From contig NZ_JAEQ01000001.1 of NCBI RefSeq assembly GCF_000518985.1, positions 62,001-126,000 on the forward strand: a DNA stretch of 64,000 nucleotides, written 5' to 3'. This DNA is from Chelativorans sp. J32. Its GTDB lineage: Bacteria; Pseudomonadota; Alphaproteobacteria; Rhizobiales; Rhizobiaceae. A model generated the notes under the pieces. That model did no database searches. It worked only from the letters and a program-made list of their open reading frames with translations, and was not told the origin of the DNA. A program made the position numbers and the translations under genes. This document shows, piece after piece, positions 7,725 through 17,792 of this stretch (the first letter of the stretch is position 1; each line of letters begins with the position of its first letter).

Positions 7725-7779
7725 TCTTCAATCTGCCGATCGGCTTCGCTATTGCGCACATTCCCGCGAATGATGGACC

Positions 7780-7824
7780 GATCACAAATTAGTGATCATG
7801 CAGATCTAGAAATTTGGATTCTAG
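7780..7824. promoter_or_regulatory. Two inverted repeats upstream of a small exported-protein gene
   Basis: GATCAC-N6-GTGATC (7780-7797) is followed by CTAGAA-N7-TTCTAG (7806-7824); both have perfect six-base arms. They lie 60-100 bases upstream of the ATG at 7883 in an AT-rich stretch. Either could be an operator or part of a leader RNA. No regulator is known. Confidence 0.4.
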
Positions 7825-7882
7825 TGCCCATTTTTATTGAGTGAAGAGCACGATCGTCGTGTTCAGCAATGGAGATTCGATT

Positions 7883-8191
7883 ATGCGTAAGTCCCTTTTC
7901 GTCGCCTCCGCTCTGGCTGCTCTGGTTGCCGGCCCGGCCTTGGCAAGCAATGACGCCTCCCCCTTTGCGACGCCCAAGCTCACCGCCCCCGCCTCCCAAT
8001 ACACCGGGACCGTAGAGCGTGGATACTCGGCCGCCGATGACTTCCGTCTGAGCTCGAAGGACGCTTTCCCGGCCCGCAATGTGGGTGCTGGGCAGTCCGC
8101 CGGCAATATCGATAGCGGCTTCGTGACTTCCGGCGTTCCCGGGACAACCTCTGACGCTGCGACCCAGCAGTTCAAGATCAGCAACGACTAA
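7883..8191 (+). CDS. Small exported protein of unknown function
   Basis: A 102-residue protein with a clear Sec signal peptide (MRKSLFVASALAALVAGPALA, cleavage near residue 21). A polar, Ser/Thr/Ala-rich mature part of about 80 residues follows, with no cysteine and no domain I recognise. The composition suggests an unfolded or extended periplasmic protein. ATG 7883 is chosen over the upstream ATG 7841 because GGAG precedes it and the signal peptide starts there. It is monocistronic, followed by a strong hairpin. The downstream gene at 8503 has a similar signal peptide start (MRK-x-FVA) and a similar low-complexity mature part. Confidence 0.75.
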   Translation: MRKSLFVASALAALVAGPALASNDASPFATPKLTAPASQYTGTVERGYSAADDFRLSSKDAFPARNVGAGQSAGNIDSGFVTSGVPGTTSDAATQQFKISND

Positions 8192-8226
8192 GCCGTAGCG
8201 ACCGGCTCCCAAGCCGGTTTTGCACG

Positions 8227-8270
8227 CCCGGGACAGGCCTCATGCGTTCGCCGCAGGAGGCCGTCCCGGG
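8227..8270 (+). terminator. Terminator of the small exported-protein gene
   Basis: CCCGGGAC...GTCCCGGG outer stem with an inner GGCCTC/GAGGCC-type pairing over 44 bases, about 36 bases after the stop codon. AATTTTT follows 14 bases later. Confidence 0.65.
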
Positions 8271-8502
8271 GGCGCCCTCGAAAATTTTTAAGCAGACTTT
8301 CTCCAAGAGTTTGGTGTGCCGGGTGTTCTAGGCACTCCGGAAATCGTGCGGCGAAAGGCTTCATTGGCTGCCAGGATCACCGATCTTCAAGGTCTTGTGA
8401 GGGGCAAGGCGCACAAAAATCGGAACCCTGATTCTGCTCAGGGGTTAGGCGAGCAGGGGTGGGCGACCTCATGTTTAGAGAGACACTTGAAGGAGAACCG
8501 AA
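8271..8502. other. Intergenic stretch without recognised content
   Basis: Between the terminator at 8227-8270 and the next small exported-protein gene I see no gene, repeat or convincing sigma-70 promoter. GAAGGAGA (about 8488-8495) is the ribosome-binding site of the next gene. Confidence 0.4.
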
Positions 8503-8862
8503 ATGCGTAAGCTATTTGTTGCGACTTCGGCTCTGCTCCTGATGGGTGCAGGCGCCAGTTTGTCAGATGATTTACCGCCCGACCTTGCCGGCAATCAGGA
8601 GGTGGATGCTTCGGTGACCACCGGCAGCATTGGTCCGCTGCGCTACCTGACTCGAGGCGAGCACATGAACGAGCAGTTCCGCACAAGCGACGAGGACAAC
8701 CTTCCCTACTCGATGCGGCAAGGTGACCTTTTCGACAACGAGATACATACCGGTAGCACGGTGGCCGCTTCTCCGGTCCTTCGCCCTCTGGCGGGGCAGG
8801 AGACGCAGACCCCGTCCGTCCAGGACGAAAACCTGCCTCCTCAAGATCAGACGATGAGATAA
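8503..8862 (+). CDS. Small exported protein of unknown function
   Basis: A 119-residue protein with a short signal-peptide-like start (MRKLFVATSALLLMGAGASL). The mature part is acidic and polar, rich in Asp, Gln, Thr and Pro, and contains neither cysteine nor a recognisable domain. AAGGAGA lies about seven bases before ATG 8503. Its start resembles that of the exported protein at 7883, but the mature parts do not obviously align. A good rho-independent terminator follows. No function can be offered; likely periplasmic. Confidence 0.7.
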   Translation: MRKLFVATSALLLMGAGASLSDDLPPDLAGNQEVDASVTTGSIGPLRYLTRGEHMNEQFRTSDEDNLPYSMRQGDLFDNEIHTGSTVAASPVLRPLAGQETQTPSVQDENLPPQDQTMR

Positions 8863-8912
8863 CAGACCATTTGTCTCCGGTGGGCTCACCGCTTTTCCCG
8901 CCGGGTAAGATC

Positions 8913-8947
8913 AAGGCCGTTCCGGCTCTGGCCGGGACGGCCTTTGC
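8913..8947 (+). terminator. Rho-independent terminator
   Basis: AAGGCCGT...ACGGCCTT stem extended by CCGGC/GCCGG with a four-base loop, running into CTTTGCTTT. It ends the transcript of the 8503 gene before glcB. Confidence 0.7.
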
Positions 8948-9050
8948 TTTGGCGGGTAATCGATTCGCCGGCAAAAGCTCCTCCATGATGATTGACCCGG
9001 CACGCCGGCCATGATCAAACCCCTGCAGTACGAAATTGCCGAGGTGCCGC

Positions 9051-11246
9051 ATGAAGGATCGCGTGGAAATCAATGGGCTCAAGATTGCCCGTGAGCTGCA
9101 TGATTTTGCGATAAACGAAGCTCTGCCGGGAACGGGCGTCGACGCCCAGACTTTCTGGGATGCGCTTTCAGATATCGTTCACGCGCTTTCACCGCGCAAC
9201 CGCGCGCTTCTTTCACACAGGGATGAACTGCAGGCCAGGATCGACGCTTGGCACCGTGAGAATGGCGCTCCGGCGGATCTGGAGACCTATGAAGCCTTCC
9301 TGCGGGAGATCGGCTATCTTCTTCCGGAGGGACCGGATTTCAAGGTCTCCACATCGGATGTGGATTCCGAGATCGCAGAGGTGGCGGGGCCGCAGCTGGT
9401 GGTTCCCATCACGAACGCCCGTTATGCGTTGAACGCGGCCAATGCTCGTTGGGGCTCGCTCTATGATGCGCTCTATGGAACGGACGCGATCGCCGAAGCG
9501 GATGGCGCGGATCGTGGCGCTGGGTACAACCCGAAGCGCGGGGAAAAGGTCATCGCCTGGGCACGCCGCTTTCTCGACGAGAGCGCGCCGCTCGATGGCG
9601 CCAGCTGGGCCGACGCGACGGGCCTTGTGGTGCAGAATGGCCGGCTGGCCGTCAGGACGGAGCACGCCCTGGCCGCACTCAAGGATCCGGCGCAGTTCGT
9701 GGGCTATCGCGGCGACGCTACAGACCCGCAGGAAGTCGCGCTGGCCAGGAACGGCCTCCATGTCCGCGTCGTCGTGAACCGGAGCCACCCGATCGGAAGC
9801 ACGGACAAGGCCGGCATATCCGATGTGATCCTTGAAGCCGCGTTGACGACGATCATGGATTGCGAGGATTCCGTTGCCGCGGTCGACGCCGAGGACAAGG
9901 TGCTCGCCTATCGCAACTGGCTCGGCCTGATGAAGGGAGATCTCGAAGAGAGCTTCGAAAAGGATGGGAAGACCGTCAGGCGAAGGCTCAACCCGGATGT
10001 CAGCCGGACGGCTCCGGATGGCTCTCAAGTCGTGCTGCCCGGCCGCTCATTGATGCTGGTGCGCAATGTCGGTCATCTGATGACCAACCCGGCAATTCTC
10101 GACCGTGACGGCCAGGAGGTGCCGGAGGGCATCATGGACGCCATGTTCACGGCCATGATCGCGCTGCATGACATCGGCCCGAACGGCCGGCGCATGAACA
10201 GCCGCACCGGTTCGATGTATGTGGTGAAGCCCAAAATGCATGGGCCGGAGGAGGTCGCCTTCGCCGTGGATCTCTTCACCAGGGTGGAACACGCCCTGGG
10301 CATGAAGTCCAACACCATCAAGATGGGCATCATGGATGAGGAGCGCCGCACCACGGTCAACCTGAAGGAGTGCATCCGCGCGGCGTCCGAGCGCGTGGTC
10401 TTCATCAATACCGGTTTCCTCGACCGCACGGGCGACGAGATCCATACGTCGATGGAAGCCGGCCCGATGATCCGCAAGGGCGACATGAAGCAGTCGACGT
10501 GGATCGCCGCCTACGAGAACTGGAACGTGGACATTGGCCTCGAATGCGGGCTCTCGGGCCGCGCGCAGATCGGTAAGGGCATGTGGGCCATGCCGGACCT
10601 GATGGCGGCCATGCTCGAACAGAAGATCGCTCATCCCAAGGCTGGCGCGAATACGGCGTGGGTGCCTTCACCAACGGCCGCCACCCTGCACGCGACGCAC
10701 TATCACAAGGTGGACGTGAAGGCGGTTCAGGAGAGCCTCAAATCGCGTCCGCGCGCAAAGCTTGCGGATATCCTCTCCGTTCCCGTCGCTGTTCGGCCTA
10801 ACTGGTCGCCCGAGGACATCAAGCAGGAACTCGACAACAACGCCCAGGGCATCCTGGGTTATGTCGTCCGCTGGATCGACCAGGGCGTCGGCTGCTCGAA
10901 AGTTCCGGATATCAACAATGTCGGGCTGATGGAGGATCGCGCCACCCTCCGCATCTCCTCGCAGCACATCGCCAACTGGCTGCATCACGGCGTCGTGACC
11001 CGCGAGCAGGTGATGGAAACGATGAAGCGCATGGCCGAGGTGGTCGACGGGCAGAATGCCGGTGACCCGAACTACGAGCCGATGGCGCCGGACTTCGACA
11101 AGTCGGTTGCATTCCAGGCGGCTTGCGACCTCGTGTTCAAAGGACGCGAGCAGCCAAACGGCTACACTGAGCCCGTGCTTCATGCGCGGCGTCTCGAGAA
11201 GAAGGCGCGGGATAGGTCACATGCTGCTGAGGCCGCCAAGAGCTGA
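9051..11246 (+). CDS. glcB: Malate synthase G
   Basis: A 731-residue malate synthase G (E. coli GlcB is 723), which condenses glyoxylate and acetyl-CoA to malate in the cytoplasm. Visible landmarks are the catalytic-barrel stretch [19 protein letters not shown] (about residue 331), [15 protein letters not shown] (about 384), [17 protein letters not shown] with the Mg-binding acidic residue, and the C-terminal [17 protein letters not shown] 9051 is taken because GAGG lies nine bases upstream and [12 protein letters not shown] matches family starts. No isocitrate lyase or glycolate oxidase gene is adjacent, so glyoxylate must come from elsewhere. The 3' end overlaps the next gene. Confidence 0.96.
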   Translation: MKDRVEINGLKIARELHDFAINEALPGTGVDAQTFWDALSDIVHALSPRNRALLSHRDELQARIDAWHRENGAPADLETYEAFLREIGYLLPEGPDFKVSTSDVDSEIAEVAGPQLVVPITNARYALNAANARWGSLYDALYGTDAIAEADGADRGAGYNPKRGEKVIAWARRFLDESAPLDGASWADATGLVVQNGRLAVRTEHALAALKDPAQFVGYRGDATDPQEVALARNGLHVRVVVNRSHPIGSTDKAGISDVILEAALTTIMDCEDSVAAVDAEDKVLAYRNWLGLMKGDLEESFEKDGKTVRRRLNPDVSRTAPDGSQVVLPGRSLMLVRNVGHLMTNPAILDRDGQEVPEGIMDAMFTAMIALHDIGPNGRRMNSRTGSMYVVKPKMHGPEEVAFAVDLFTRVEHALGMKSNTIKMGIMDEERRTTVNLKECIRAASERVVFINTGFLDRTGDEIHTSMEAGPMIRKGDMKQSTWIAAYENWNVDIGLECGLSGRAQIGKGMWAMPDLMAAMLEQKIAHPKAGANTAWVPSPTAATLHATHYHKVDVKAVQESLKSRPRAKLADILSVPVAVRPNWSPEDIKQELDNNAQGILGYVVRWIDQGVGCSKVPDINNVGLMEDRATLRISSQHIANWLHHGVVTREQVMETMKRMAEVVDGQNAGDPNYEPMAPDFDKSVAFQAACDLVFKGREQPNGYTEPVLHARRLEKKARDRSHAAEAAKS

Positions 11247-11670
11247 CGAGGGGCCGGCCCTGACGGAGCTCTGCCTCCGCTCGAAGGCTTCTCATGGCTA
11301 TGATGAGATCTTCATCGAGGCCTGCCGGGCAGAGCTGACGGTGGACCCGCTGCAGCCGCACCTGGTCGTGGCCGAATTGGAGGGCGTTCCCGTCGGAATG
11401 GCGGAAATATCCGCCACCGGTACGGAAGCCGAGCTCAAGAAGCTGTTTGTCGAGCAGCATCTCCAAGGAAAGGGGCTCGGTCGCACGCTGTTCGAATGGG
11501 CAAAGGCCGAGGCGATGAAATGCGGCGCTCGCGTGCTTGCCTTCGACGCCGATCCCGGTGCCGTGGCATTCTACGAGAAGATGGGAGCGGTGATTGTCGG
11601 CCGTTCGCCGTCCGGCTCCATTCCCGGCCGTTTTCTGCCCCGGCTTCAACTCCAGCTTGGCACGGCGTGA
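11221..11670 (+). CDS. GNAT family N-acetyltransferase
   Basis: A 149-residue GNAT acetyltransferase. The acetyl-CoA-binding motif A is clear ([23 protein letters not shown], about residues 70-92, with the QGKGLG pyrophosphate loop), and motif B follows ([16 protein letters not shown]). The substrate is unknown. ATG 11221 lies inside the end of glcB (26-base overlap), indicating translational coupling, though the functional link to malate synthase is unclear. Confidence 0.83.
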   Translation: MLLRPPRADEGPALTELCLRSKASHGYDEIFIEACRAELTVDPLQPHLVVAELEGVPVGMAEISATGTEAELKKLFVEQHLQGKGLGRTLFEWAKAEAMKCGARVLAFDADPGAVAFYEKMGAVIVGRSPSGSIPGRFLPRLQLQLGTA

Positions 11671-11697
11671 GCCGCTTGAATGCCATAGATGTAGCGC

Positions 11698-12372
11698 ATG
11701 AACATCCTTGCCATTGATACGGCCGCCGCACTCTGTGCCGCCTGCATCTATGACACCGAAGCAGGAACGGAACGGGCCCGCGTTGTGCTGGACCTCGGCA
11801 AGGGCCACGCCGAACATGTCATGGCCGTTGTTGAGAACGCGCTTGAACAGGCCGGCTTCTCGTTCAACGACATCGGTGCAATCGCGGTCTCGGTCGGACC
11901 GGGTTCGTTCACCGGCATTCGCGTCGGGGTTTCCGCCGCGCGTGGTTTCGCGCTCGCCCTGAAAATACCGGCTATGGGCATCACGACGCTCGAAGCACTG
12001 GCGGCTCAGACAAGAGCAAGCTTTCCTGGCCGGCAGGTTCTTTGTGCCGTCGGACGCACCGAGCCGTTTGCGATGGGGCTGTTCGATCCTTCCGGCAAAA
12101 TCCTCGACGGTCCCCGGCTTGCAGGCATGGAGGATCTGGTGAACGCTGCGCTGACGGGCCGACCGGTTCTTGCGGGCGATGTAGCCGACCTTGTGGCGGA
12201 GAATGCCGGGGGGGATTTTGAGAAAGGGCCGCTGGCAGCGACCGCGGATATACTCTTTTATGCGCGCGTGGCGGCCTCGCGGCCACTGGGCCAGGAAAAA
12301 CCCAAGCCGCTCTATCTGCGCGCACCGGACGCAAAGCCCCAGAGTGGCTTTGCCCTCCCATTGAAGGGGTGA
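11698..12372 (+). CDS. tsaB: tRNA threonylcarbamoyladenosine biosynthesis protein TsaB
   Basis: A 224-residue TsaB, the inactive ASKHA paralogue that dimerises with TsaD to make t6A37 in ANN-decoding tRNAs. The N-terminal MNILAIDTAAALCAACIY phosphate loop and the VSVGPGSFTGIRVGVSAARGFALAL stretch (about residues 62-86) are diagnostic. Length fits the family. It overlaps or abuts rimI by its stop codon; the tsaB-rimI pair is a widespread arrangement. Confidence 0.94.
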   Translation: MNILAIDTAAALCAACIYDTEAGTERARVVLDLGKGHAEHVMAVVENALEQAGFSFNDIGAIAVSVGPGSFTGIRVGVSAARGFALALKIPAMGITTLEALAAQTRASFPGRQVLCAVGRTEPFAMGLFDPSGKILDGPRLAGMEDLVNAALTGRPVLAGDVADLVAENAGGDFEKGPLAATADILFYARVAASRPLGQEKPKPLYLRAPDAKPQSGFALPLKG

Positions 12373-12374
12373 TA

Positions 12375-12869
12375 ATGGCGCTTTCCCTTTCCCGTCTTCT
12401 GCGGAAGAGCTTTGTCGTGCGGCCACTCGAAATCTCGGATGGCCGCATCCTTGCTTCGCTGCACCGGGAGGATTTCGTGCGGCCATGGACGGATGGCGAG
12501 TTCGAATCACTCCTGTCGCAAGAAACCGTGTTCGGCTTCGCCGCGATCGAAGAGGGCACCCCGGGCAGCAAGCCATGCGGCTTCGTCCTCGCCCGGCATG
12601 CAGCCGGCGAGGCAGAGATCCTCACGATTGCCGTCAGCCGCTCCTTGCGTCGCCGCGGCATCGGCCGAATGCTGATGGATGCGGTCCTCCGCACGCTTCA
12701 CGCCGAACGGGCAGAGGCTCTCTTCTTGGAGGTGGACGAGAACAATGCACCTGCCATTGCGCTATACCGCCGTCTGGGCTTTCGGCAGGTGGGGCATAGG
12801 CGCGATTACTATCGGGACGCAACCGCCAGGCGGAGCAACGCGCTGGTCATGCGGCGGGATCTCAGCTAG
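12375..12869 (+). CDS. rimI: Ribosomal-protein-alanine N-acetyltransferase RimI-like
   Basis: A 164-residue GNAT protein that probably acetylates the N-terminal alanine of ribosomal protein S18. Motif A is ILTIAVSRSLRRRGIGRMLMDAVL (about residues 77-100), and motif B/RimI signature FLEVDENNAPAIALYRRLGF follows. ATG 12375 is preferred because GAAGGGG ends five bases before it; GTG 12369, overlapping the tsaB stop, is possible. Position right after tsaB supports the RimI assignment over other GNATs. Confidence 0.88.
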   Translation: MALSLSRLLRKSFVVRPLEISDGRILASLHREDFVRPWTDGEFESLLSQETVFGFAAIEEGTPGSKPCGFVLARHAAGEAEILTIAVSRSLRRRGIGRMLMDAVLRTLHAERAEALFLEVDENNAPAIALYRRLGFRQVGHRRDYYRDATARRSNALVMRRDLS

Positions 12870-12893
12870 TCCGATCTTGCGGGGATTTGCGAC

Positions 12894-13682
12894 GTGCTCG
12901 GCAAGATGCGCCTGATCGGAAAATTGCTGCTTGTGGCGGCCTATACGCTGCCGCTGATCCTCTTTCAGGAACTGGCGCTGCGTACCCGCTGGTGGAGCGA
13001 CCGCATCGCCCCGCGGCTATGGCACCGGCTGACGTTGAGGGTTCTTGGCATCCGCGTGCATGTGAAGGGCGCGCCAGCGGCGGAACGCCCGCTGCTGATC
13101 GTTTCAAACCACGTTTCCTGGACCGACATACTCGTTCTGGGCTCCATCACGGGCGTTCATTTCGTGGCGAAAGCCGAGATGCGGAACTGGCCGGTCCTGG
13201 GCACTTTCGCCCGCCTGCAGCGCTCGGTCTTCGTCGAGCGGGAGCGCAAGCGGACCGCCTCGGCCCAGGCTCGCGAAATCGCCGAACGGCTGGCCGGCGG
13301 TGATCCGATGGTGCTGTTCGCCGAGGGCACGACAGGCGATGGGAACCGCGTCATGGCGTTCAAGAGCACTCTCTTCGGCGCGGCCTATCTCGCGCTCGAT
13401 TGCGGCAAGGCAGATCGCGTCATTGTGCAGCCGGTGGCAATCGCCTATCTGCGCCGAAACGGGCTGCAGCTGGACCGGCGCGAGCGCGCGGCGCTTTCCT
13501 GGATTGGAGACATGGATTTCGTGCCGCATCTGAAGATGCTTCTTCAACTCAAGGCGATCGACGTGGAAGTGTATTTCGGCGATCCTATTTCCTTTTCGGC
13601 GGAAGCAGACCGGAAGACGGTGGCGCGAAGAGCTGAGGCAGATGTGCGGCGCATGTTGACCGCTGCGCTGCGCCAACGCTGA
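12894..13682 (+). CDS. plsC: 1-acyl-sn-glycerol-3-phosphate acyltransferase
   Basis: A 262-residue PlsC-family acyltransferase, which converts lysophosphatidic acid to phosphatidic acid or makes related lipids such as ornithine lipids (OlsA). It has an N-terminal membrane segment (residues 8-24), the catalytic NHxSWxD at 72-78 (NHVSWTD) and the glycerophosphate-binding VLFAEGTTGDGNRV near 140. GTG 12894 has GGGGA upstream; a downstream ATG four codons in is an alternative start. Acyl acceptor specificity (PlsC or OlsA) cannot be decided from sequence alone. Confidence 0.88.
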   Translation: MLGKMRLIGKLLLVAAYTLPLILFQELALRTRWWSDRIAPRLWHRLTLRVLGIRVHVKGAPAAERPLLIVSNHVSWTDILVLGSITGVHFVAKAEMRNWPVLGTFARLQRSVFVERERKRTASAQAREIAERLAGGDPMVLFAEGTTGDGNRVMAFKSTLFGAAYLALDCGKADRVIVQPVAIAYLRRNGLQLDRRERAALSWIGDMDFVPHLKMLLQLKAIDVEVYFGDPISFSAEADRKTVARRAEADVRRMLTAALRQR

Positions 13683-13733
13683 GGCAGAAGATTCGTCTGT
13701 TTTTTGACATGGAAAGACGCTAGTTACGCGCTT

Positions 13734-15182
13734 ATGGAACAGGATTTGACGACAGAACGTTCAGGCACATTCTCCAACCGACCGGACGCCGGTTCGCATT
13801 CGGACAAAAAGGTCTTCGTGAAGACCTATGGCTGCCAGATGAACGTCTATGACTCCCAGCGCATGGCTGACGCACTGGCGGCGGACGGCTACCGGCCGAC
13901 CGATGTCATCGAGGAAGCCGATCTGGTGCTGCTCAATACCTGCCATATCCGCGAGAAGGCGGCGGAAAAGGTCTATTCCGAGCTTGGACGGATCCGGGTG
14001 CTCAAGGATGAGCGGGCGAAGCGGGGCCGAGAAACAGTCATCGGCGTTGCTGGATGTGTCGCACAGGCGGAGGGTCGGGAGATCCTGCGCCGTGCTCCGG
14101 TGGTCGATCTCGTGATCGGACCGCAGACCTATCATCGCCTTCCCTCGGTCGTGACACGGGCGCGGTCCGGCGAAAAGATCGTCGAGACGGAATACGCAAT
14201 CGAAGATAAGTTCGAACATCTTCCGGCACCGGCGCGCAGCACCGTCAGGAATCGCGGGGTGACCGCGTTTCTCACCGTCCAGGAAGGTTGCGACAAGTTC
14301 TGCACCTTCTGCGTCGTTCCTTATACGCGCGGTGCGGAAGTATCGCGGCCCGTTTCGCAGGTCGTCGCGGAAGCCGAACGGCTTGCCGAAGCCGGTGTGC
14401 GCGAGGTCACGTTGCTCGGACAGAACGTGAATGCCTGGCATGGCGAGGGGCCGGACGGAAAGGAATGGGGTCTCGGACGCCTGCTCTTTCGGCTGGCCGA
14501 AATTCCCGGCCTGGACCGGCTACGCTACACGACGAGCCATCCCCGCGACATGGATGACGAGCTCATCGCCGCCCATCGCGATCTGCGCACGTTGATGCCC
14601 TATCTGCATTTGCCGGTACAGGCAGGTTCAGACAGAATTCTGAAGGCCATGAACCGCAAGCATACGGGGGCCGACTACCTGCGCCTGATCGAGCGCATCC
14701 GTGCTGCCCGGCCCGATATCGCGATGTCCGGCGATTTCATCGTCGGGTTTCCAGGCGAGACGGATGAGGATTTCGAGGATACGATGCGCATCGTGCGCGA
14801 CGTGAACTATGCTCAGGCCTTCTCGTTCAAATATTCTCCGCGACCGGGAACACCGGGTGCGGATATGGAGGCTCAGGTGCCGGACGTGGTGAAGGACGAA
14901 AGGCTGCAGCGGCTCCAGGCGCTTTTGTCGGAGCAACAACGCGCATTCGCGCAAAGCCTGGTTGGCAGCGACATCGATCTGCTGCTCGAGAAGCCGGGGC
15001 GGCAGGCGGGCCAGCTCGTGGGCCGTTCGCCATGGTTGCAGCCGGTGGTCGTCGATGAATCGGCGGGAGCGATCGGCGATATCATTCGTGTGCGCGTTAC
15101 GCAGGCGGGCAGCCATAGCCTGTTTTGCGAGCCGGTGCGGGAAGCAGGCCTGATGGAAGCTGCGAGGGGGGATAGCGTTTGA
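13734..15182 (+). CDS. miaB: tRNA-2-methylthio-N6-dimethylallyladenosine synthase MiaB
   Basis: A 482-residue radical-SAM methylthiotransferase modifying A37 of tRNAs reading UNN codons. It shows the UPF0004 N-terminal domain with three cysteines ([31 protein letters not shown]), which bind one Fe-S cluster. The radical-SAM CxxxCxxC follows ([18 protein letters not shown], about residue 185), and a C-terminal TRAM domain ends the protein. ATG 13734 is taken; the frame is open to 13704. It overlaps the following phoH gene by four bases, placing it first in a miaB-phoH-ybeY-corC unit. Confidence 0.95.
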   Translation: MEQDLTTERSGTFSNRPDAGSHSDKKVFVKTYGCQMNVYDSQRMADALAADGYRPTDVIEEADLVLLNTCHIREKAAEKVYSELGRIRVLKDERAKRGRETVIGVAGCVAQAEGREILRRAPVVDLVIGPQTYHRLPSVVTRARSGEKIVETEYAIEDKFEHLPAPARSTVRNRGVTAFLTVQEGCDKFCTFCVVPYTRGAEVSRPVSQVVAEAERLAEAGVREVTLLGQNVNAWHGEGPDGKEWGLGRLLFRLAEIPGLDRLRYTTSHPRDMDDELIAAHRDLRTLMPYLHLPVQAGSDRILKAMNRKHTGADYLRLIERIRAARPDIAMSGDFIVGFPGETDEDFEDTMRIVRDVNYAQAFSFKYSPRPGTPGADMEAQVPDVVKDERLQRLQALLSEQQRAFAQSLVGSDIDLLLEKPGRQAGQLVGRSPWLQPVVVDESAGAIGDIIRVRVTQAGSHSLFCEPVREAGLMEAARGDSV

Positions 15183-16225
15183 CAGGTGGTCCGGAGCTGA
15201 AGAACGCGCCCTCCGGGGCGTCCGACATGGCACATATCGTGCTCACCTTCGACAACAACAAGCTTGCCGGCGCGCTTTACGGCCCGTTTGACGAAAACCT
15301 CGCCCGTCTCGAACAGAAGCTCGGCGTGGATATCCGTTCCAAGGGCAACCAGCTGTCAATCAAAGGCGAATCCACTGCCGCGGAGCAGGCCCGGCGGGCC
15401 CTGGACTATCTTTATGGTCTTGTTCAAGGCGGCACGGAGCTTTCCGCTTCGGAAGTTGATGGTGCAGTCCGGCTTGCTCAAGCCACCGACGATCAGTTGA
15501 GCTTGCCCACATTGGAAGGGAAGGGCAAACTCGCCGCGGCCCAGATCTCGACGCGCAAACGCACCGTATATGCGCGCTCTGCCAATCAGGACGCCTATAT
15601 GCGCGCTCTGGAGCGCTCGGAGCTCGTTTTCGGCATCGGCCCGGCGGGCACCGGAAAAACGTTCCTTGCCGTCGCCTATGCGGCGATGCTGCTGGAGCGC
15701 GGCATGGTGGACCGGATCGTGCTCTCGCGTCCGGCGGTGGAAGCAGGCGAGCGCCTGGGTTTCCTGCCCGGCGATATGCGGGAGAAGGTCGATCCCTATC
15801 TGCGGCCACTTTATGATGCGCTCTACGAAATGATGCCCGCGGACAAAGTGGAACGTGCGCTGTCTGCCGACGTGATCGAGATCGCGCCACTCGCGTTCAT
15901 GCGCGGACGCACGCTCGCGAATGCCGTGGTGATCCTCGACGAGGCGCAAAACACCACGCCGATGCAGATGAAGATGTTCCTCACTCGTCTGGGCGAGAAC
16001 GGTCGGATGATCGTGACCGGCGATCCAAGCCAGATCGACCTGCCGCCCAATACAAAATCGGGTCTGGTCGAGGCCTTGGACATCCTCAAGGACGTGCCGG
16101 GGATCGTCACCGTACGCTTCAACGAAAAGGATGTGGTCCGGCATCCCTTGGTGGCAGCGATCGTCAATGCCTATGACCGCCAGTCGCGCGGCCCAAAGGA
16201 AAGGGCGGCGCAGAGCGATGGCTGA
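15179..16225 (+). CDS. PhoH-like ATPase (YbeZ)
   Basis: A 348-residue PhoH/YbeZ ATPase, thought to work with YbeY in rRNA processing and ribosome quality control. A KH-like N-terminal part (residues 20-90) precedes the ATPase core: Walker [14 protein letters not shown] near residue 159 and Walker [10 protein letters not shown] near 252. TTG 15179 overlaps the miaB stop and is tentatively chosen; ATG 15227 ([10 protein letters not shown]) is the alternative and starts the conserved part. It overlaps ybeY by eight bases. Confidence 0.9.
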   Translation: MTGGPELKNAPSGASDMAHIVLTFDNNKLAGALYGPFDENLARLEQKLGVDIRSKGNQLSIKGESTAAEQARRALDYLYGLVQGGTELSASEVDGAVRLAQATDDQLSLPTLEGKGKLAAAQISTRKRTVYARSANQDAYMRALERSELVFGIGPAGTGKTFLAVAYAAMLLERGMVDRIVLSRPAVEAGERLGFLPGDMREKVDPYLRPLYDALYEMMPADKVERALSADVIEIAPLAFMRGRTLANAVVILDEAQNTTPMQMKMFLTRLGENGRMIVTGDPSQIDLPPNTKSGLVEALDILKDVPGIVTVRFNEKDVVRHPLVAAIVNAYDRQSRGPKERAAQSDG

Positions 16226-16703
16226 CGGCGAAGCATCGGCCATTGAGATCGACTGTACGATAGAGGCGGGAGACTGGCCGGTTGAAAAAGCCCTTCAGCC
16301 GCTCGCCGAACGCGCGGTAGCGGCCGCCGCCGCCCGGATACAGAACTCATCTGCCGGCAGCCTGAGCGTACTATTCACCGATGATGCTCGGATGCAGGCG
16401 CTCAATGCCCAGTTTCGCGGGAAGGACAAGCCCACCAATGTGTTGTCCTTTCCTGCCCTGGAAAGTGCGTGGCCACCGGGCGCGCCGCGTCATTTTGGCG
16501 ACATTGCGCTCGGCTACGAAACAGTTTCACGAGAGGCGAAGGAAGAAGATAAGCTCTTTGAGCATCATCTTACGCATCTTGTAGTTCATGGCTTCCTCCA
16601 TTTGATGGGCTACGACCATGAAACCCAGGAAGAAGCCGTTGAAATGGAGCAACTTGAAAGGGAAATCCTGGAAAGCCTTGCTATTGGCGATCCCTACGCC
16701 TAA
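16218..16703 (+). CDS. ybeY: Endoribonuclease YbeY
   Basis: A 161-residue single-strand endoribonuclease needed for 16S rRNA 3'-end maturation. The zinc-binding HGxxHxxGxDH motif is intact ([11 protein letters not shown], about residues 118-128), and the [10 protein letters not shown] strand is diagnostic. ATG 16218 lies within the end of phoH, so translation is coupled. The frame is open upstream only because phoH is read there in another frame. Confidence 0.95.
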   Translation: MADGEASAIEIDCTIEAGDWPVEKALQPLAERAVAAAAARIQNSSAGSLSVLFTDDARMQALNAQFRGKDKPTNVLSFPALESAWPPGAPRHFGDIALGYETVSREAKEEDKLFEHHLTHLVVHGFLHLMGYDHETQEEAVEMEQLEREILESLAIGDPYA

Positions 16704-16730
16704 TTTTGCGGTAGCAATGATCGAAGGACC

Positions 16731-17792
16731 ATGACTGAAGCTTCTATAATCGCCCCCGGCGGCGCGCCGGAGAGCGCAGCCGCATCCCCCGAGGAGGGGG
16801 AAGAAGGCTCGAGTAGACCTCCGCAACGCCTTGAAAGCCGGCCAACGCTGTTTCAGCGCATTGCGGGTCTCTTCCGTTCGCGCAACGGGTCAACACTGCA
16901 GGACGAGTTGGCAGAAGCCCTGGCCCAGCACACGACGGATGCCGCGCCGCTTACCCTGGCCGAGCGGGCCATGCTCAATAATATCCTGCGCCTGCGCGAA
17001 CTTCGCGTTGAAGACGTGATGGTGCCGCGCGCGGATATTGAGGCGGTGGAGATGTCCACCACCCTCGGTGATCTTCTCAATCAGTTCGAGCGCGGAGCAC
17101 ACTCGCGCATCCCGGTCTATGTCGAGAGCCTCGATGACCCTCGCGGCATGGTGCATATTCGGGATGTCGTCGCCCACCTGATACGCGCGGCGCGTCAGAA
17201 AAATGGCCGCGGCCGCAAGACACTCCCGGCGAATCCCTCGCTTCTGCTCGGCAATGTGGATCTCAACCGTACGATCGGTGAACTCGATATCGTGCGGCCG
17301 CTGCTTTTCGTGCCCCCTTCCATGCTTGCTTCCGACCTTATGGCGCGGATGCAGGCGGCGCGGATCCAGATGGCGCTCGTCATTGACGAATATGGCGGCA
17401 CTGACGGCCTCGTTTCGTTGGAAGACCTCGTCGAGATGGTCATCGGTGATATCGAGGACGAGCACGACGAAGACGAGCCGCTGATCGAGAAAACCGGAGA
17501 CGGGATCTTCCTGGTCGACGCGCGCGCCGAAATCGATGACGTGGCTGAAGCCGTCGGCGAAAGCTTCAAGCCGGGCGAGCATGCAGAAGACGTCGACACG
17601 ATAGGCGGCATGATCTTCAATATACTCGGTCGGGTTCCTGCCCGCGGAGAAGTCGTCCAAGCGGTGCCGGGGTTCGAATTCCATGTTCTGGATGCCGATC
17701 CACGACGGGTGAAGCGTGTGCGCATCGTGCAGGGGCGGACGGCGGAGCGCCGGCGCCGAATGATAAAGGCACCAGAGCCGTCGGCCGATTGA
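16731..17792 (+). CDS. CorC/TlyC family CBS-domain protein
   Basis: A 353-residue hemolysin-C/CorC family protein without the membrane DUF21 domain. It has two CBS domains (about residues 90-150 and 185-240: EDVMVPRADIEAVEMS, ALVIDEYGGTDGLVSLEDLVE). A C-terminal CorC/HlyC domain follows, ending in DTIGGMIFNILGRVPARGE. Cytoplasmic CorC proteins assist magnesium/cobalt transport; in this operon position it is the standard neighbour of ybeY. In most relatives lnt follows directly, but here it does not. Confidence 0.92.
   Translation: MTEASIIAPGGAPESAAASPEEGEEGSSRPPQRLESRPTLFQRIAGLFRSRNGSTLQDELAEALAQHTTDAAPLTLAERAMLNNILRLRELRVEDVMVPRADIEAVEMSTTLGDLLNQFERGAHSRIPVYVESLDDPRGMVHIRDVVAHLIRAARQKNGRGRKTLPANPSLLLGNVDLNRTIGELDIVRPLLFVPPSMLASDLMARMQAARIQMALVIDEYGGTDGLVSLEDLVEMVIGDIEDEHDEDEPLIEKTGDGIFLVDARAEIDDVAEAVGESFKPGEHAEDVDTIGGMIFNILGRVPARGEVVQAVPGFEFHVLDADPRRVKRVRIVQGRTAERRRRMIKAPEPSAD

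Noticed and set aside
7471-7773. A plus-strand reading frame of 100 codons overlapping tRNA-Arg
   Set aside because: Its middle ([20 protein letters not shown]) is the well-known false protein produced by translating the antisense strand of a tRNA gene.
11137-12576. A 479-codon open frame antisense to the GNAT, tsaB and rimI genes
   Set aside because: Shadow frame; three well-identified genes occupy the other strand.
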